Made by a program: the position numbers and the translations under genes | Shown: in pieces, positions 60,896 to 64,000 of the stretch | How the letters are laid out: each line of letters begins with the position of its first letter | Position numbering within the stretch: the stretch's first letter is position 1 | The notes under the pieces: generated by a model | Database searches by the model: none | Told to the model about the DNA's origin: nothing | Seen by the model: only the letters and a program-made list of their open reading frames with translations | Assembly: GCF_014203605.1 (NCBI RefSeq) | Contig: NZ_JACHJJ010000020.1 | Location: 108,091 to 172,090, forward strand | Direction of reading: 5' to 3' | DNA length: 64,000 nucleotides | Origin: Thiemannella venezuelensis | Lineage (GTDB): Bacteria; Actinomycetota; Actinomycetes; Streptosporangiales; Streptosporangiaceae

Positions 60896-62236
60896 ATGAC
60901 CAGTTCCTTCTCCCGCCGCTCCTTCCTCGGCCTGACCGGCGCCGCCGGTCTCACCGCCGCGCTGGCCGCCTGCGGAGGCGGTACGAAGATCGGCTCGGGC
61001 TCCTCGGCTCCCGCCTCGGCCGCGCCCACGTTCTCCGGCGGCGAGTACACCGGGCCGAAGGTGACCCTGGACTACTGGAACGGCTTCACCGGCGGCGACG
61101 GCCCGCACATGCGGGCCATGGTGGAGGCGTTCAACAAGGAGTTCTCCGGCCGGATCGAGGTCCGCAACGTCACCCGGCGCTGGGAGGACCTCTACCCCGC
61201 GATGCCGACGGCCATCTCCGCGGGCAAGGGCCCCGACGTGGCGGTCATCCACAACGACTGGATCGGGACCTTCGCCGCCCGGCAGACGCTCATCCCGCTG
61301 GACGACGTGGTCGGCGCGCTGGAGCTGACCGAGGCGGACTTCATCCCCGCGGTGTGGAACGCCGGTGTCTTCGACGGCAAGCGCTACAGCGTCCCGCTGG
61401 ACGTGCACAGCCTGGGCGACTACTGGAACCGCAAGCACCTGGAGAAGATCGGCCTGACCGAGGCGCCCGCCGACAAGGACTCCTACGAGAAGGCGCTGGC
61501 CGGGCTCAGGGACGCCGGGATCGCCACCCCGTTCTGGATGCCGAACAAGTGGCCGGCGCACCTGATGTTCATGTCCCTGCTCTGGCAGCACGGCGGCGAG
61601 CTCTACAGCGAGGACGGCGCGAAGGCGCTGTGGGGCTCCGACCAGGGCGCGCAGGCGCTGGGCTGGATGGTGGAGCAGATCGACAAGGGCTACAGCCCGG
61701 CCAAGGTCGCCATCGACACCCAGTACGCCGCGTTCAAGAACGACAAGGTCAGCTTCACCTGGGACGGTATCTGGCAGATCAACGACCTGAAGACCAACGC
61801 GAAGTCCCTGGAGTGGGGCCTGTCCCCGGTGCCGAACATCGGCGGCACCCCGGCGGTGTGGAGCGCCTCGCACAACTTCGTGCTCACCTCCCAGGCGGGC
61901 AAGGACCCGAACAAGGTGCAGGCCGCGAAGTTCTTCATCGACTCCATGAGCCGCCAGTCGACCGAGTGGGCCAAGGCCGGGATGATCCCCGCCCGCAACT
62001 CCGCCCGGCAGGACCCCGCCGTCGCCGACCTCCCCCAGGTGGGCATGGCCAAGGACGTGGGCATCTTCCACTTCCTGCCCGCGCTGCCCGGCGTCGGCGA
62101 CGTCCAGTCCAAGGCGCTGGAGCTCGCGGTGGCCAAGGCCGTGCTCAAGGAGGCGAGCCCGGCCGAGGCCCTGAAGGAGGGCGTGGCCACCGCCGACAAG
62201 CTCCTGGCCGACAACAAGCGGAAGTACGGCCGGTGA
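60896..62236 (+). CDS. CUT1 sugar ABC transporter binding lipoprotein
   Basis: 446 residues. The N-terminus SRRSFLGLTGAAGL with ALAAC is both a twin-arginine signal and a lipobox, so it is likely a Tat-exported lipoprotein. The type 1 extracellular solute-binding fold is seen in VTLDYWNGFTGGDG, GPDVAVIHNDWIG and VSFTWDGIWQIN. It should capture an oligosaccharide, presumably arabino-oligosaccharide given the GH51 gene 3 bp upstream, and hand it to the two permeases downstream. No ATPase is encoded here; the shared MsiK-type ATPase is the usual partner in actinomycetes. Confidence 0.93.
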   Translation: MTSSFSRRSFLGLTGAAGLTAALAACGGGTKIGSGSSAPASAAPTFSGGEYTGPKVTLDYWNGFTGGDGPHMRAMVEAFNKEFSGRIEVRNVTRRWEDLYPAMPTAISAGKGPDVAVIHNDWIGTFAARQTLIPLDDVVGALELTEADFIPAVWNAGVFDGKRYSVPLDVHSLGDYWNRKHLEKIGLTEAPADKDSYEKALAGLRDAGIATPFWMPNKWPAHLMFMSLLWQHGGELYSEDGAKALWGSDQGAQALGWMVEQIDKGYSPAKVAIDTQYAAFKNDKVSFTWDGIWQINDLKTNAKSLEWGLSPVPNIGGTPAVWSASHNFVLTSQAGKDPNKVQAAKFFIDSMSRQSTEWAKAGMIPARNSARQDPAVADLPQVGMAKDVGIFHFLPALPGVGDVQSKALELAVAKAVLKEASPAEALKEGVATADKLLADNKRKYGR

Positions 62237-62297
62237 CCCCGGTACGGCCGGCGCCCGCGCGGGCGCCGGTCATCCGCCCGGTTCCCGGGAGGCGTGG

Positions 62298-63236
62298 ATG
62301 AGCGTGCTGTCCCGGCCCAAGAGCCCGTCCGGGGCGGCGGCCCCCGCCGCCCCGGCGGGAGCCGCCAGGAGGATGCGGTGGTGGACGCCGTACGCCTTCC
62401 TCACGCCCTACCTGCTCCTGTTCTCCGTCTTCATGATCCTGCCGATCGGCTTCGGCTTCTGGACCAGCCTGCACGAGTGGGACATCAACCTCCCGGCCAA
62501 GCCGTTCGTCGGGCTGGGCAACTACGCCGACCTGTTCGACCCCGGCAGCGTGGACGGCGGGCGCTTCTGGACCGCGATGCGGGCGACCGGGATCTTCACC
62601 CTGTTCTCGGTCCCCCTGCTGATCGTGCTGCCGCTGCTGGCGGCGCTGCTGATGAACGGCCGCTTCCGGGGGCGGAACCTCTACCGGGCCGTCTACTTCG
62701 CGCCCTACGTGCTGGGCGTGGCGGTCGTCGGCTTCCTCTGGCGGTTCCTGCTGGACGGCAACATCGGCCTGGTCAACCACTACCTCGGCCTCGACGTGCA
62801 GTGGACCACCGACGAGCCTCCCGTCTGGATCGCCCTGGTCGGGGTGACCGTGTGGTGGACGCTGGGCCTGAACGCGGTGATCTTCCTCGCCGGGCTCCAG
62901 GACATCCCGCGCGAGCTGCACGAGGCGGCGATGGTCGACGGCGCCTCGGCCTGGCGCAGGTTCCGCGCGGTGACCCTGCCGGGCCTGCGGCCGGTCACCG
63001 TGTTCGTGGTCAACGCCACGATCCTGGCCTCGGCCAACATGTTCGGACAGTCCTACCTGATCACCGCGGGAGCCCCGGCGGACCGCACCAAGACCGCGAT
63101 CTACCTCATCGCCGAGACCGGACTGCGCCAGTTCGACATGGGCACCGCCTCGGCCATGAGCTTCATCCTGGCCGCCTTCCTGATGGCGGCCAGCGCCCTG
63201 GTCTTCGGGGCCTTCAGGGACAGGAGCCGGCGATGA
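62298..63236 (+). CDS. CUT1 sugar ABC transporter permease (MalF/UgpA type)
   Basis: 312 residues with six hydrophobic segments. The ATPase-contact EAA loop is ELHEAAMVDGASAWRRFRAVTLPGL. (The core is EAAMVDGASAWRRF near residue 213.) It begins 61 bp after the binding-protein gene; the stop overlaps the next permease start by 4 bp (ATGA). Confidence 0.94.
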   Translation: MSVLSRPKSPSGAAAPAAPAGAARRMRWWTPYAFLTPYLLLFSVFMILPIGFGFWTSLHEWDINLPAKPFVGLGNYADLFDPGSVDGGRFWTAMRATGIFTLFSVPLLIVLPLLAALLMNGRFRGRNLYRAVYFAPYVLGVAVVGFLWRFLLDGNIGLVNHYLGLDVQWTTDEPPVWIALVGVTVWWTLGLNAVIFLAGLQDIPRELHEAAMVDGASAWRRFRAVTLPGLRPVTVFVVNATILASANMFGQSYLITAGAPADRTKTAIYLIAETGLRQFDMGTASAMSFILAAFLMAASALVFGAFRDRSRR

Positions 63237-64000
63237 CCCGTGACATGCGCGGCCTGCGGCGGGCGCTGCTCCACCTGGTCCTCGCGGTGGTGGCGGCGCT
63301 CTACCTCAGCCCGCTGGTCTACATGGTCTCCACCTCGTTCAAGACCCGCGAGGGGGCGGGGTCCACCGAGCCCCGGTGGATCCCGGACCCCGCCACCACC
63401 GACGCCTACCGGGAGATCCTGAACAGCCAGGACAGCCCGATCCTCACCTGGTTCGTCAACAGCCTCGCCGCCGCCACCGGCCACGCCGCGCTGGTGCTGG
63501 TCACCGCGGCCCCGGCCGCGTACGCGCTGGCCAGGCTCCGGTTCCGGGGACGCGGCACGATCTTCACCGTGGTGGTGGCGACGCTGTTCGTGCCTCCGGT
63601 GGTGCTGCTGATCCCCAACTTCCTCATCGTCAACGAGCTCGCCTGGGTCGACAGCCTTCCCGCCGTGATCGTCCCGGCCGCGGCGGGCGCGTTCGGGGTG
63701 TTCTTCCTGCGGCAGTTCTTCCTGACGCTCCCCGGTGAGCTGGAGGAGGCGGCCGAGCTGGACGGCTGCAACCGCTGGCAGATCTTCACCACCGTCGTCC
63801 TCCCGCTGGCCCGTCCCGCCCTGGTGACGCTCTTCCTGCTGTCGTTCCTCACCAACTGGAACGACTTCCTCTGGCCGATCTACGTCCTGCTCAGCCCGGA
63901 GTCCCTGACCCTGCCGGCGGGCCTGGGCAACTTCCAGGGTGCCAACAGCATCCGCTACGACCTGCTGATGGCCGGGGCGGTCATCGCCAGCCTGCCGGTG
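63233..64000 (+). CDS. CUT1 sugar ABC transporter permease (MalG/UgpE type), partial
   Basis: The start ATG overlaps the previous stop. 256 codons are in the window, and the gene runs off the right edge without a stop; about 25-40 residues are missing by comparison with family length. It has the first helix near residue 12-32, YMVSTSFKT, and the EAA loop EAAELDGCNRWQIF. It pairs with the preceding permease. Confidence 0.94.
   Translation, partial: MTRDMRGLRRALLHLVLAVVAALYLSPLVYMVSTSFKTREGAGSTEPRWIPDPATTDAYREILNSQDSPILTWFVNSLAAATGHAALVLVTAAPAAYALARLRFRGRGTIFTVVVATLFVPPVVLLIPNFLIVNELAWVDSLPAVIVPAAAGAFGVFFLRQFFLTLPGELEEAAELDGCNRWQIFTTVVLPLARPALVTLFLLSFLTNWNDFLWPIYVLLSPESLTLPAGLGNFQGANSIRYDLLMAGAVIASLPV

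Overview
The window is about 64 kb of very GC-rich DNA with dense genes, GTG/TTG starts, ATGA/GTGA stop-start overlaps and long spurious antisense frames. This is typical of a filamentous actinomycete. A DUF574-type SAM methyltransferase, a DUF4396 protein, a giant poly-HAMP hybrid kinase and a Lys2-like NRPS adenylation domain fit Streptosporangiales or a related order. The genus cannot be fixed from the sequence alone. I see no rRNA or tRNA gene, CRISPR array, transposase or integrase.

Region 1 (1-17.7 kb) is the edge of a hybrid NRPS-PKS cluster read outward from a relatively AT-rich divergent promoter (7648-7849). Leftward come a type II thioesterase with an odd C-terminal half, an NRPS with order A-PCP-C-A-PCP whose second A domain is of the alpha-aminoadipate-reductase (Lys2) type, and a ketosynthase-led PKS that runs off the window. 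Rightward comes one 2240-residue polypeptide: C-A(Ser)-PCP-thioesterase with a cysteine in the nucleophile position, then a complete 12-helix MFS transporter, then an aminoglycoside-phosphotransferase-like kinase. It overlaps by 4 bp with a C-A(Gly)-PCP protein. Synthesis, release, export and a possible resistance or modification kinase are thus joined in one chain. This is the most notable system in the window.

Region 2 (17.7-38.4 kb) is mostly chromosomal housekeeping and regulation: a catalase-like-fold hypothetical protein, a soluble hybrid kinase with a 7 x 276 bp HAMP repeat, a ChrA-type chromate transporter, the DUF574 methyltransferase, a MarR regulator with a small membrane-anchored partner, a His-rich DUF4396 membrane protein behind a CsoR-like palindrome, a TetR regulator followed by a perfect 16-bp palindrome and a metallo-beta-lactamase-fold hydrolase, a carboxylesterase, a RimK-like ATP-grasp ligase, a heterodimeric ABC exporter, and a NarL-type two-component system with a small membrane protein.

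Region 3 (38.4-50.5 kb) holds cell-surface and miscellaneous genes. These are a secreted CHAP protein behind a structured leader, a membrane alpha/beta-hydrolase, an orphan chemoreceptor, an amidohydrolase, DUF2277, a luciferase-like flavin monooxygenase, and a secreted RlpA/DPBB-like proline-rich protein. The CHAP and DPBB leaders share a short motif.

Region 4 (47.9-64 kb) is for carbohydrate uptake. A CUT2 operon of the YtfQRT-YjfF type (binding protein, ATPase, two permeases) is followed by a secreted GH3 glycosidase that has its own LacI-family-type operators. It lies opposite a DeoR-family regulator and a second, closely related CUT2 ATPase that has no permease. A LacI-family regulator then lies divergent from an operon of GH51 alpha-L-arabinofuranosidase plus a CUT1 importer (binding protein and two permeases, the last one truncated by the window). 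Phased CGATC sites and an ACAACGTTGT pair are the likely operators of these two systems.
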